From: Impatiens glandulifera
Lineage: Eukaryota; Streptophyta; Magnoliopsida; Ericales; Balsaminaceae
Direction of reading: 5' to 3'
NCBI RefSeq assembly: GCF_907164915.1
Contig: NC_061868.1
Span: forward strand, 28,329,819-28,393,818
DNA: 64,000 nucleotides
Made by a program: the position numbers and the translations under genes. Below, piece by piece: positions 44,091-56,639 of the stretch (positions are counted from its first letter, which is position 1; every line of letters starts with the position of its first letter). The notes under the pieces were generated by a model. The model had not been told where the DNA came from, made no database searches, and saw only the letters and a list, made by a program, of their open reading frames with translations.

Positions 44091-45139
44091 TAGTCTAATT
44101 AAGTGAAATTTAGACGTGCGTCTAACTTCTTCAGACAAGTCTAAGGTAGAACCGGAATTAGACGTGCAGTCTAACTCAGTGGAGTTAGACGTGCAGTCTA
44201 ATGGTTATTGGATAATTAGACGCGAGTCTAATTCTATTAGACCAGTCGGTCTAATAGACGTTTTTCTATTAGAATGAGATGACTTATTTCATTAGACTGA
44301 TTTTCACAATCCGTCTAACTAAAATACGTCTAATGCTCAGTTTAAGCAGTACGCTTGAATCTAGCATTTCTCCTACCCACGTGCTATAGTTGTACTCTAC
44401 TTCTGTTCCACTTTCTAGTGAAGATTAGTACAACAGATATATACATTCAATCAAGGAATGCCACGTAAGAGAATTTTCCTCACATGGTTTGTTTTGCAGG
44501 TACATCCTTGATGGAATATTCGGTGCACTACCAGTAATGTACGGCCACGATCCTTGTGCTCAGAAACTGTTGTGTACAATGGAGGCTTTCCAATGGAAGA
44601 GTGTCACGTATCATTCTTGAAGATTCGACCGTTAGCTCCAGCCCAGTATTTAACAAATCTCAAGGACAACGGACAATCTGCCTTAACAAGCTAAGTAACT
44701 TTTGCCAAAAGAAAAAGCAATCTGATTTTGCAGAGAGAGAAACTACTCAGTCATCTTACTTACTGAATTGTGAATCTTCTTTCTAATTGTACTGTGTGTG
44801 AATCGTGAGAGAGAGCTAGAATCAAAACACCTTTAGCTGAGTGATATTCTTTATATTGTAATTGAACAGAAAGTGTTCTGTTCAATAGTGAGCTAAGTGT
44901 GTGTGTAAACTGTATTTGATTCGAATCATATTATAGTGAATCCTTCTGGTGGTTGGAAGAAGGGGTGACGTAGGAGAGTTTCTCCGAACATCCATAAACA
45001 AACTGTTGTGTTCTTCATTTCTGTCATCTTTTCATATTTCATCTTGTGCTTCAAACTCAAGTAAACAATTCCGCCTTGAATCCGTTTCAAGTATTTACAC
45101 AAGTTTGCGTAGAATAGAAAGCGAATTAAATCCCTAACA
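44091..45139 (+). repeat. LTR fragment with gtctaa repeats
   Basis: Ends aatccctaaca like an LTR terminus. It carries many gtctaat/agacgtgcagtcta words (44100-44330), and in the second half gaaggggtgacgtaggag and cgaacatccataaacaa, which match the solo LTRs at 34646 and 53062. No TG start or duplication was found at the left, so it seems 5'-truncated against the LINE. Confidence 0.62.
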
Positions 45140-45324
45140 GGATTTCTTTCAAACCGTTTTTCATAAGTCTTCATCCTTAGCCAGACCCCAGTCTCTATTG
45201 ATAAAGTCGATCCTATCATAATCCTTTACCCTTTTTAGGTCTTTTTATTTAATAAAACTATGTCGTTTTTTCAAAAGTAAAATGAATTGTTTAAGATAAT
45301 TCAAAACCAAGAGTCATGGGAATC

Positions 45325-45530
45325 TCGGTCCTAGGTCAAACCTCTCGGTCCTAGGTGAAAATCCTCGATCGGATTTCTCAGTCCTAACACAAGAACATTG
45401 GTACTAGGGCTCGGTCCTAAATTAAGAATATTGGTCATTGTTCTCGGTCCTAGGTCAATTTTCTCGGTCTTTGGTCTCGGTCAGGACCGAGAATTCTCGA
45501 TCCTTGGTCCTACAAGACTCGATCCAAGAA
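45325..45530. repeat. Repeated ctcggtcctaggtc words in the LTR
   Basis: Eight or more copies of ctcggtcctagg-like words, with inverse copies (ggaccgagaattctcg, gatccttggtcc) near the end, so the block can form hairpins. Confidence 0.85.
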
Positions 45531-46366
45531 TACCGTGTGTTCTTCATTTGATATAAAAATTTTAGGTTTGTATCTTTGGATACAGATCATGAAAACATGA
45601 TATGTAAATTTCTACCAACTCCATTGGATGTAAGGATCATAACACCTAATCCTAAATTCGATCAATCGAATCCTAAGACGATTAATTTTTCAAAATTATT
45701 TTTATGGAAAAATTTGGAAACTTTCGAATTAGGCCATCTCATGGCCTAATTCTTGTTTCAATGGCTTTAAAATAATGTTTACAATCAAACACGACCAAAA
45801 CAAGAACATCAAGGAAGCTCTATAACAAAATTCAAACTGAAATTTAAACTTTATTTTTTTAAAATTTCAGTTCGATCAAAGATGATCGGTATGTATGTAA
45901 TATCATTTGAAAATCATCCTAACATGTTACGCAACTATTTGAATCAAAATTCAAGCTTAAAAGCTCAATAACACGAATTTTAAATTTTCCAGATTTTCAA
46001 ATCAAATTTGGTTTTTTCATTGAGGTTGAATTGATGAAATCTTTTTCGTTAGAAAGCTTGGAAATCGTCTAGGGATTTATTCCGATTATAGAAAGCACAA
46101 ATTTGAACGCTAAATAAGATCAACTTGATAAAACTTAAAAATTCCAAGTTTGAATCATAACTTAAATTATAGAACGTCTAGAAGCTTACTAGTGATTGAA
46201 GAATACTCCAATGATATTTATGAAACTTTTCAAAGCTCTTGATTGAAGCTTGGAACGTCAGAACGATTTTTTCAAAATATAGTCGTCGGAGCTTTGACAA
46301 AGATCTTCAAATATTCTATAATTGTTGGATTTTATTCGATAGATCGAAAGAAGGAGACCTAAGGAG

Positions 46367-46374
46367 TATTTATA
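46367..46374 (-). promoter_or_regulatory. LTR TATA box
   Basis: Minus strand reads gagTATAAATActcc, in the middle of the probable 3' LTR, the expected place for the U3 promoter. Confidence 0.55.
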
Positions 46375-47301
46375 CTCAAACTAGGTCAGTTTCGAAGTCG
46401 AATTTATATTGGATTTGGCTTTTGAAACCGTATCTTTTGATTTCTGTTTCATCTTTATTAGCCTAGTTCTAGGATAGGGTTTGAATTTTTATCCTATGGG
46501 AATTGAAGGCGATGGAGAGATATGCACATGGATGAAATATTGAGGGATAAGGATGAAAGATGGCGAAGATAATATTTTTGGAAGGTTTCTAACGTCCATC
46601 ACGTTTTTCTGGCATTTGTCTAGTCTCGATGAAGAAGACGACTTAAATAACGTCGTTTCATTTAAATGAAACATGTCATTTAAGGTTCGTTGGCGTTCCG
46701 TTGAATTCATGTGTTTCGTTAGCGTCCTAGCTAACGGACGTCTCTTGATCGTGTGTGTCCTAGGTGCGCGCTTCCTTGGTTACAACCGGTTGTGTGGAAC
46801 ATCCTGGCGTATTGGATGAAGCTCAAACGCTCACTTGATGGTCATTAATCCTACTGCACAGTTTAAACATAATTTTTGCCATACATGATAATCATTTTGT
46901 TTTTTTAATAAAAGGGTTAGTTGAAATCGAATTTTTAACATTTTTTTTTGCGTTTTACTTTACCAAGTTAATACATAAAAATATATTTGGAAACATAATA
47001 AAAATTATGTCCATATTTTTTTTTTATTTTTGGGTATATTTTGAGTATTTTAGGGGTATTTATTTAATTATTTTAAGCTATAAACAATAAATAATTTATG
47101 TTTAAAATCACAATTAAATTATTTCAACCTCCTTTTAAAAGGGTAAAATAAATATAATATTTTAACCCCAAATTATTTTTTCTAATTATGGTTTAATTAT
47201 CACAATAATTAATCCTAATTTAGTTTTCACTTCTACTTTTGGATTATTTTAAATTTAAAAACTATAAATATTATTATAAATTGGGGTATATCAAATTTTC
47301 A

Positions 47302-49420
47302 TGCTTATAGAATTCCCCCTCGAACCAAGTTTGAGTAAAACAAACTTTGTATAAGGTAGAAGGATAAACCTGGATGGCTACATATGTTGGAGATCAATCA
47401 TAACAATGATTCATAAAATCATTTTTTATCTATTGAATCCTGTTGGGATAGACTATCATAATAGTCTTATCATAAGAATGATCGATAATGCCTACCAAGA
47501 GATATGACTTGATCGGAGAGTAGTCTTATCAACTGCATGAAAGACTTTCATGGATGCATATCATGAGATAGGGCTTACTTGAGGATGGTGATAACAATCA
47601 CTCTTAGGGGATAGGTGATGCCTATTAAAATAAGGCTTTATGAATCATAACAATGACCTATTGTGCCTATCAATAGATAGGGCTTTAGAGAGATCTTATA
47701 CAAAGTGACATTCACAGCTGGCTAAAAAATCATAATTCAACGGGGAAATATTTATGAGAGGAGATTCTCTGATTCATAGGTTATCTCTTTTGGTTTGACA
47801 AAGTGTCCTTCATAATTGGGTGAAACATCGACCGATTATGTTAAGGGGCACTTTTATTTTAACGTCACAAAATGTCATTCGCAACTAGACTAAAACCATA
47901 GACTTTCAAGGAACTTTTATCGTTTAGGGAATATTTCAACATAATCTTTTTACCTTTTGGTTTACGAAGTGACCTTCACTACATGATGAAATATCGACCG
48001 ATTTTTTGTCATCTTTCATCACAATGAAGGGATGCATGTTATCTTGTCATGTTTTATGGTGCCTTATTTGTCTATGGCGTGGTGAGCTTTGATAAAAGCT
48101 ATTAGGGATGAACTATTCTCAATTATGTTTCAAATAATGTTTAAAAATAGAAGAAATCTTGATTTTATCCATGAATCACGGAAACTTAGATTCGAAATGT
48201 GTTCGGGATTAAGCTACGAGCATTGTTGCAATCGATAGAGATCATCTCGCTTTAATAACCCATATTCCTTTTTCTCATATGTTAAGATATAGATGATAAA
48301 TTCAATTTTGTGCACACGATTATCCAAACTCTTAACTCGCAAGGTAAGTGACTAAGACATGAAATCTCATTCAGCTATATTTTTGGTTGTTTTTGCCGTG
48401 GGCTGCAATCCTTCAAAAGTTCGATTATTCCTGGTAAAATTACAAAAAGAGTTTCAACTTTCTGGCTTCAGAAAATTTTCTTTTTTTCTTCTTTTTTTTG
48501 GGCTTCCGGGGTATATATGGGAGAATTGATACGTTTTGCTCTTGCAATAGTTATCGGGACAACCGCCCAAGTGAGCATAAACAGTGATAACACCTCAACC
48601 TATGCAAGAGCGTTTATTATACATATAGATTTTTGGTTCTCGGGGTATATCTGAGGAATTGATATGTTTTGCTCTTGTGATAGTCATCGGGACAACTGCC
48701 TGAGTGAGCATAAATGATGATTTCACCTCAACCTACACGGGAGCGTTTATTATACATATATATATATATATATATATATTTTTTAAGCCTTTAGTCTAGC
48801 TCTCTTTTTTTCTTTTGTACAAAGTGGAATGAGACGTCTTTTCTAAAATTGCGGCTTTGGCTTGACTTTTGGGATTTATTATAATGTTTTTTTCAAAAGC
48901 CTTCAATCGCATAGCACAAAAATGATCTTATTAAGAATATTCATCGATTAGAGTTTTCTGGACACTCGGGTCATATTTGGAAGATTTATCACTATTTGAT
49001 TAACAAAGCTATTCCTTGCTTTTGCCCATACATCACCGGTTGATGGAAAGAACTAAGGCTCCTATTGTCTTTAGACTTTATGTGAGACAGAACTAGGAAT
49101 TGTCCTTTTATATATTTTTTATTTATTTATTGAGACCGGACCTATATATAGGTTGCCTACGTATCCTTTTGTCCTTTATACATTTTTTCTTTTACTCATT
49201 TGAAAGAATCAGGTCTCATATAGTTCTTATTTTATAATGTAGTTATAAAATTCTAGCGATCGATTAGTCTGTTTGAGGCTAGGGACTAAATTTGTTTTAA
49301 TCCTAGTAGGGTTGGATCAGAGCCATCATAATCCTAGTAAGACTGGATTGTGAGTCATTCTTTGCACGTGTTGATATTACACATAATATCGTTTTAGTGG
49401 GTCTAAATTGCTTGGAGCAA
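47302..49420 (-). repeat. Gypsy 3' UTR with tandem repeats
   Basis: 47697-47990 holds four copies of acaaagtgacattcac-like words at alternating spacings of about 94 and 70 bp, a dimeric unit near 165 bp. 48525-48760 holds two copies, 133 bp apart, of a segment with gatacgttttgctcttg, atcgggacaac and gagcataaa. 49130-49245 carries one copy of the actacgt/gacctgatt/gatacgtaggcaac motif that the plus-strand element has four times. Confidence 0.85.
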
Positions 49421-49479
49421 TAAAATCTTCACCTACAACTGTATATAGGAAGACTGCACCTCTAAGGAGGATTTTCTTA

Positions 49480-50690
49480 ATTAGGAAGGGTCCTTCCCAT
49501 CATGCTCGGAACTCATCCCTAAGGTCTAATAGTTCTCGGGTTCGTTTGAGCACCAAGTCACCTTCTTTTAGGTTTCTGGGCTTTACCTTTCTATTAAAAG
49601 TATTGGCCATTCGTTTTTGGTAAACATGGGTTTTGCATAACGAATTAAATATGTGGTCTTCCATCAACGTCAACTAATCATATCGATATTTTACTCAGTC
49701 TTCTTCAATGAGTTGAGATTCCAAAAGAACTCTCAATGTAGGGATTTCAATCTCGATAGGTTATAAGACATCCATATCGTATACTAGAGAATAGGGAGTT
49801 TCGTTTGTCAATGTACGAGCAGTTGTACGATATCCCCACAAGGCAAATAGTAACTTCTCATGACAATCCTTGTATGTGATGGTCATCTTTTTTATGATCC
49901 TAATCACATTTACATTAACTGTTTTAACCGCGCCGTTAGTTTGAGGTCGATAGGGAAATGATTTGTGGTGCTCAATTTTGAACTCTTTGAGAAAGGATAA
50001 AACATTTCCCTGAAAGTATTTTCCATTATCTGAAATAATGGCATGAGGCACCCCGTATCTAGCGATGATATGGATGCGGATGAACTTTGCAACTTAATTA
50101 GATTTAAGAATCTTGTAAGACGCTGCCTCGACCCATTTAGAGAAATAGTCGATAACTACGAGTATGAACTCATGTCCATTTGATGCATGGGGATAAATTT
50201 TCCCAATGACATTAATTCCCCATATAAAAAAGGGCCATGGTGATATCATACTATAAAGCAAATATGCGGGGGTATATTTTAGGTCAGCATAGATCTGACA
50301 TTGGTGACATATTCTTACATATCTGACACATTCATGTTCCATATTTTTCCAATAATATCCGAGACAGGGTATTTTCTTGGCAAGAGATAATTCATTCATA
50401 TGTGGACCACAAACTCCTATGTGAACTTCCTCTATGATCCGTCGTGCTTTGGGACCATCGACACAGAGTATGTTTTGACCATCAATAGATCGTCCATATA
50501 GCTTGTTAGCTATCCAAGTATAATTAGTGGAATACTGGCGTAGGGCTCTTTGTTCCTGAGCTCGTAAATGGGACGAATGTTCTCCATACTCGATGTAGTT
50601 TTGAAGAATGTCGAACAATGGTTTGGTGGGAACTTGAATGGAGGCTACCAATCCGGTTTCGAAATTGGTCGGTGCATAAACAAAAGACAT
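49480..50690 (-). pseudogene. Integrase of the second Tat element
   Basis: Zinc segment: ARRIIEEVHIGVCGPHMNEL, then YYWKNMEHECVRYVRICHQC. Core: FIWGINVIGKIYPHASNGHE, AIISDNGKYFQGNV, NGAVKTVNVNVIRIIKKM. The first catalytic Asp (GIDVIGK type) is Asn and the catalytic Glu (NGAVEA type) is Lys; only the middle Asp remains. The C-terminal part (NRKVKPRNLKEGDLVLKRTR, near 49540) follows after stops. Inactive. Confidence 0.87.
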
Positions 50691-51132
50691 GCGATCAAAC
50701 TTGTCGATAAACTAGAGCAGGCAGGTATGATAGAGTTTAAGATTTTCCCCTCATACTTTCCATGTTCCCTTGGCCTGGGATATAACCAGGTTAGAGTCAC
50801 CAAGTACGTCTAGTTTAGTAGCTCCTCATTCATATGCAATTTTAGACCTGATAGGCATGCCTCATATTTTGCCTCATTGTTGGTCATAGAATATTCTAAC
50901 TTAGTAGAGATGGATTTTATGTCCCCTTAGGATCTATCAAGAGAATTCAAATTTCATAGCCATGCTTGGATGAAGCTCCGTCAAATATTAATTTCCAAGT
51001 GTCTGAAGTGAGAGTAATTATGTTGTCATCCGGAAAGTCAAGTTCATAGGAAGGCTTGGTCGTGATGGGTTGATCTTCCATGAAGTCTGCGACAATACTT
51101 TTTTTTAACAGATTTATAGAATCATCATCCAT
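50691..51132 (-). pseudogene. Second RNase H remnant
   Basis: SDTWKLIFDGASSKHGYEI is followed by a stop and ILLIDPKGT; the remainder is frameshifted (NNEAEY- and GDS-type blocks are recognisable only in shifted frames around 50780-50890). Confidence 0.7.
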
Positions 51133-52226
51133 TTAACGAGTCTGGACGATAGCAACGTTCGCTGAAATAAATAATGGAATGGATCCAACTTGGATACTAG
51201 TTTGATATGGTGGGCTGGCATATAATGTCTTAATCTTTTGGTGACCCATGCAAGTGCCCAACATACTTTTTCAGGTTCCGGATAGTTTAATTCGCATCCG
51301 GTCATTCTCTTTCTAAGATAATAAATGGTGATCTCAAACTTATTCTCGTTTTCTTGAGCCAATAGGTTGTCCATAGCTGAATGTGTCACTATGAGGTAGA
51401 GAATTAAGGGAACAATAAACCTTGGTGGGATAAGTATCGGTGGCGACTTTAGATAGGCCTCGATTTTTTCAAATGCTTGTTGACAAGTTTCATCCCACTG
51501 AAATTTCTTATCCTTTTTCAATAACTTGAAGAGGGGATCGCAGATGATGGCCAGTTTGCTAATGAACCAACTAATGAATTGAATTTTGCCGAGAAAGCCC
51601 CGAACTTCTCTTTCATTTTGAGGGGTAGGCATGTCCGTAATTTCCTCGATTTTGGATGGGTCGATTTCTATTTCTCGTTGGGTAATAAGAAAGCCTAGCA
51701 TCTTACCAGCGGTGACTTCGAATGCACACTTCTTTGGGTTTAATCTAAGTAGATACTTTCTAATTCTTTGCAAGAATTTGTTCATGTTGGGAATATGCCC
51801 CTACCAATCTTTAGACTTCACGATCATGTCGTCTATATAGTCTTCCACTTCTTTGTGGATCATGTCGTGCAAAATCATAATTACTGCTCTTTGGTAAGTA
51901 GTCTCGACATTTTTAAGACCGGAGAGCATGACCCTGAAACAGAACGTGCCTACCTCTATTATAAAGCCGGGTTTTTCTTTGTCTTCTTTAGTGATTAGGA
52001 TCTGGTTATATCCTGAAAAGCCATTCAAGAAAGACAATAACAAATTGTCAGTGGCATGATCAACAATGTCGATATGAGGTAAAGGAAAACTATTCTTAAG
52101 GTTGGCTTTGTTTAGATCGCGGTAGTCTACAGACACGCGCATCCTTCCGTCTTTCTTTAAGACATGAACAACATTGGATATCCATGTGGGGTAGTCCACT
52201 ATTTCAATGAATATTGCTTCCAACAA
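51114..52226 (-). pseudogene. Reverse transcriptase and RNase H of the second Tat element
   Basis: RT blocks: WISNVVHVLKKDGRMRVSVD, YRDLNKANLKNSFPLPHIDI, LLSFLNGFSGYNQILITKED, LSGLKNVETTYQRAVIMILH, and DYIDDMIVKSKDW at about 51800-51840. RNase H: PLILYLIVTHSAMDNLLAQE, ELNYPEPEKVCWALAWVTKR. The active site reads YIDD, MPFGL reads MLSGL, and one stop (51799) separates the two long frames. This is the best-preserved gypsy domain in the window. Confidence 0.9.
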
Positions 52227-52895
52227 TTTTCAACTTCTTATTTTATTTTGACTACAACCTCAGTTTTCATTCGTCTTAACTTTTGTTTGACGTGTTTAGT
52301 CTCTAGATAAAGGGGAATATGATGTCGAACAAAGCCAGGATCTACGTTGACCATATCCTTGTAAGACCAGGCGAACACGTCTTTGTTAGCTTTTAACAAT
52401 TCTATCTTTTCTTGAAGTTCTTCATCATTCAGACTTTACCCAATCAATACAATTTGAGGATCGTCTATTATATTGAGGTTTACTTCGATTATTGTTTCAG
52501 CAGTGGAAATGATTTCGTCCTCACGTTCCAAAAAGTTTTTCATTTCGAAATTAATATCAAACTGAAAGGAAACATCATCATCGGAAATGTATTCGAAACA
52601 ATATACTGGTATTTTATTGCACACTTTATTACAAAAAGAAGAGGACATCCTATCAGGATCGTCGTTACAAAATTCTTTACTTATTACAACATCATACACT
52701 TTTTATAGTAAAAAAGGGGGTGTTGTTTCCATCAACTCTCAGGTTGATTACATGAGCTTTATTAACTGTTGGTAGGTTTACGAAATTGATCTCACAAGAA
52801 CTTTCATCATCCAAAACTTCTTCTGTTATAGAGGGATTGTTTCTGACGAGCTCTTTAAAGGTTTCATTCCAATAAGCGGTCATTTTCCTTATCAT
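52227..52895 (-). pseudogene. Pre-RT spacer of the second Tat element
   Basis: Frames read EIISTAETIIEVNLNIIDDP (then QIVLIG), and in continuation KANKDVFAWSYKDM and HHIPLYLETKHVKQKLRRMK. These correspond to the region before RT in the plus-strand element (DVFAWSYKDMPGIDP). Confidence 0.75.
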
Positions 52896-53243
52896 ATTAA
52901 TAGATTAATTAGGATTATAAGAACAATCTAAAAAGATTTTGAAACCTGGAAAACTTATTTACAAAACTTGATTAAAAACGGCTTAGGGAAATCAAAACAT
53001 AGTGTGGCTTCCCCTTATCACACAAACTTTCCATTTATGGTTGGAGGGATATGTATATATTTGTTAGATTAAGTTAAATAAAGAAAACAGAAAATTAATT
53101 AAAAGAGAAATAATTAATTAAGGAAAAATGTTTTAATTGATTAAAATAAACCTAAGTGAATAAGTTTAAATCAATACGGCATAATTTTAATGATGTGTTC
53201 GTGAACAAAACTAAGTTGTGTCATTGTCTATGCGCAGGTACAG

Positions 53244-53640
53244 CTCAAGAAGCGCAAGTAGACATCTCACTAAAACGGACGCCCTGGTCTGAAGAAGTGC
53301 GCGAGTAGACGTCTCACTTCAAAAGACGCCCTGGTCTGAAGAAAGTGCGCGATCAGTCGTCTCACTTCAACAAACGCCCTGGTCTGAAGAAGTGCGCGAG
53401 CAGACATCTCACTTCAACAGACATCCTGGTCTGAAGAAGTGCGCGAGCAGACGTCTCACATCAATTGATGTCCTGGTCTGAAGAAGTGCACGAGCAGACG
53501 CCTTACTTCAAAAACAATCTAAAGAAGCGCGAGAAGACGCCTTGCTTCAACATCAGTCTGAAGAAGCGCGAGCAGACGTCTTCAACAGAAGTCTAAAGAA
53601 GCACGAGCAGACGCCTTGTTTGAGTAGTCGTCTGAAGAAG
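53244..53640 (+). repeat. 47 bp minisatellite in the second solo LTR
   Basis: Units of the type gaagaagtgcgcgagcagac plus gtctcacttcaacagacatc plus ctggtct, with shortened units at the right end (gaagaagcgcgagcagacg). Confidence 0.9.
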
Positions 53641-53932
53641 CGTCCGTCTATCTGCTCTGCTCATCAGCATAGCGAGCAGTAGTGTTCGTTATTAGAAGGC
53701 TGTCGTGTCAGCTTAACATGCCAAAACTGTATAACTACCACGTACTCTATTATTCCACTAGAACGTATTATATCTTTTAGTACACCACGTTCTACCGAAT
53801 ATTCCGTAGTACAATTCGGTTCGCCACGATCCAATGAATATATTATTGCGTACGATTCCGTACACCTAGCGTACATCCATTGGAAAGCTGACACATATAC
53901 AAGACTCATATTTGACTGTTACTACGCTTCAA

Positions 53933-53939
53933 TATAAAA
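53933..53939 (+). promoter_or_regulatory. LTR TATA box
   Basis: TATAAAA at the position matching 35427-35433 in the related solo LTR. Confidence 0.6.
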
Positions 53940-54519
53940 GAGCAGTAGAGTACAACGGCAAATCTCTCGATTCCTTGCTCTCTTTTGCACTCGAAAATGC
54001 ACGAATTACGAATTGCTAAGTTCTATGTTTACTCTCTTTCTAAGATCATTCTGTAATTCACTCAGTTAGGCTGAGCTATTGTTTATTGTTTTACCTGAGT
54101 GTATTTTTAGTATTGTAAGTTGAATAGAGGTTGTCTATTCAATAGAGTGATAGCTAGGAGTTCAGAAACAAACAGTTGTTAAATTCTGTATTCTGATCGG
54201 GTTTATGTAGTTGTTATACGAATCAAAGTCTTCTAGTAAAAATCATTCTAGAAACAGAAGAAAGGGTGACGTATGAGTTTTATCTCTGAACATCCATAAA
54301 ACTTTTGGCTATTTCATTCATACATCTTCCCGTCATGCATCTGCCGCTTCAAATTTAGCAAGCATTTCCGCACTTAAATTCGTTCAAGAGTTTGTGATAA
54401 TTTGTGAAGAATAGAAACAGATATTCATCTCTAACATGATTAAAATCCATTTGAAAGTGATAATTAGCTCAACAATATTCAACCCCCCTTTTATTGTTGA
54501 AGTCGATCATATCAATATT

Positions 54520-55246
54520 GCTTAAATATTTTACCTTTCTAGAATATTCACAACCTGTCAGAGAATATCCAATATCGAAATTATTTGAGTCATAATAGGA
54601 CCAAGGAAAATAAGGTGTGCCAGCAGCGTTTGGTCCTAGACCCATTCTTGGAAAATATCTCATTTACTGCATGAGACGCATGGACATGACATTGTATGAT
54701 GTAAAGTCAGGAATGTGAGACGAATCCTGACTTTGCCTAAATATAGGACAAACATCAAATCCACTTAACTCCACCCATGGGTTACTGGAATGAGTTGAAC
54801 CAACGATGGTCGTGACATATTTCTCACCTTCTATGGTGATGAGTTTACCGTTAGCCATAAATCGTATTTTTTTATGCAAGATGGAGGCTAGAGCCTTCGC
54901 CTAATTCAACCAATGTCTTCCCAAGATTAGGTTGTATGATAGTTGCATATTTATTACGCAGAATTCTACCTTAAATGGTATATTGGAAACGTAAATCATT
55001 GTTCTAAAGCTACCCATAATTTCCCAACGAGAATTGTCAAAGCCTCAGACACAGGTCTGATGGAATGATTTTATCAGCGGAGATTCTTATTTCTTGGAGA
55101 CTCCTCCATGGACATATGTTTAGTGTTGAACCATTGTCGATTAAAGTCATGGGAATAACTTTATCGGTCATCTTCACAGAAATATAGAGTGCCTTAGCAT
55201 GAGTTTCGTCAGGAACAGATAAATTTTTAACCTCAAATCCTATCAT
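54520..55246 (-). pseudogene. Protease of the second Tat element
   Basis: ALYISVKMTDKVIPMTLIDN then GSTLNICPW carries the protease site (D-N-G-S) at about 55110-55145, followed by KIIPSDLCLRL. The downstream spacer reads MHKKIRFMANGKLITIEGEK and FPRMGLGPNAAGTPYF, equivalent to HQKVRFVSQGKMSTI and MGFGLGPQALGIP in the plus-strand element. Several stops. Confidence 0.82.
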
Positions 55247-55521
55247 GTTGACTTATGAAGTTGCTGAAATAATTACAACCAATTCTTCAGTGGTTGTGTT
55301 AGATGGTATACTTTCCATGGTTATCTCATTTAACACGGTGTGTCTGTGTTTTATAGAATACATCAGGATTTTCCATATGGAAATATTGACATTTATCTTA
55401 TTTAGTTGTGTAAGAAGACTAACTCCCGGGTTTTGAGCTCTAGGCTCATTTTCCTTTCTTAGGCCATTAGATGGTCCAAGAAGATTAGTCGTATTGGTAG
55501 GGTTTGTTATCATAGATTAGG

Positions 55522-56620
55522 TTAAAACTTAGATCTGCTTTGGGTTGTTAAGACTTCATGTACATTTATTCTTGGAGAATTCATGTTGGGATTATAAGGG
55601 ATCCACCAATTCCAAGACAATATCGGCGGAGGTGGAATTATTCGATCCTCCTTTTTAGGCCATGTATTAAAAATATTAACTTCAATATTATCAATAGGTT
55701 TATCCACAGAGATCATATTTACCTGGTGATCGGGTAACGGATTTTTCACGATCTCGAGTTTAGGAATGATGTTTTGATCAATCAGGTTTTGGCATCGATG
55801 CTTAAGGGCAATACAATTATCAGTAGAGTGACATTTCATTTAATGGTATACACACCATGAATTATCAAATTTTTTGAGGAACTCTTTACCTTCTTTTGGA
55901 GTTAAGGGTTTGATTAGATTTTTTTGTTAGAGGAGAGAAAGTGTTTGACTCATGGTCACACCCAAATCATCAAAAGTTCTGGGAGGTCTTATGGCCTTTA
56001 ATATTGAAGGTTTAGATGCCATCGGGACATATGTTTTAACCGATACAGGTTTGATTGGACTTGGCTTAAGAGAGGCTGGAGCTTTCCAGACAGTTGTGAC
56101 CTGATAAACTTTGGTTTTATCCTTTTTTGAGGTCATAGAGGAGTGGTATATGCCTTCACGGTTTTACCCTCATTCCTTTTCTTTTCAAATTCTTCATCAA
56201 GGTTATTACTAGTCTTGAGGAGTTTCTTCATGTTTTGGAAGGTTTTGACGGCAAATCCAATAGAATATCGGTCATTAACATTATCCAAAATCATATCAAT
56301 TTGTCTTTATTCGTTAGGTAAAGAATCGATTTCTTTAGCAACAGTTTTCCATCTTTCGATGAAAACCGGAAATTTCTCATTCTCACCTTGCTTCATGTTC
56401 TTGAGCTTCTTCTCAGGTCGTTCTAAACTGATATGCATGTTGAACCGTTCTATAAAGGTTGATGTGAGTTTATCGATAGTTTACAGGTACGCTACCTTCT
56501 TATGGTGATACCAATGTAAGGCTACATCATATAAGTACTATGGAAATAGATGTAGGATTGTCACTTCTCCCATATGTAAATGTGTCATAGCCATTATATA
56601 TATTTAGAAGAAAGCGGTAT
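55522..56620 (-). pseudogene. Gag of the second Tat element
   Basis: Capsid part (minus, about 56620-56143): VALHWYHHKKVAYL, FIERFNMHISLERPEKKLKN, FPVFIERWKTVAKEIDSLPN, YSIGFAVKTFQNMKKLLKTS. Then a basic-proline linker (MTSKKDKTKVYQVTTVWKAP) and the knuckle-like WCVYH, stop, MKCHSTDNCIALKHRCQNLI. Ends in a proline region (RIIPPPPILSWNWWIPYNPN). The N-terminus is missing beyond about 56640. Confidence 0.8.
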
Positions 56621-56639
56621 GATTAATCTTGCTTAGACA

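Larger units (their letters stand above)
45140..47301 (-). repeat. Probable 3' LTR of the minus-strand gypsy element
   Basis: Follows the 3' UTR of the minus-strand element. A purine tract (gagggggaatt, near 47311-47322) and a TG start at 47301 fit an LTR border, though nine bases separate them. It contains a TATA box and a run of ctcggtcctagg words. The left border is uncertain because of the adjoining LTR fragment. No matching 5' LTR exists in the window. Confidence 0.5.
53062..54514 (+). mobile_element. Solo LTR, 1.45 kb, inside the second gypsy element
   Basis: Begins tgttagattaagtt and ends gtcgatcatatca, flanked by atatt at 53057-53061 and 54515-54519. Same family as 34646-35968, sharing the AT-rich start, the 47 bp minisatellite, the TATAAAA box, gggtgacgta and gaacatccataaa. 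It carries about nine minisatellite units against six. It splits the spacer after the gypsy protease. Confidence 0.92.

Noticed and set aside
43770..45144. A 5 bp duplication ggatt for the LTR fragment ending at 45139
   Set aside because: ggatt occurs after the right end but no copy next to a TG start was found on the left.
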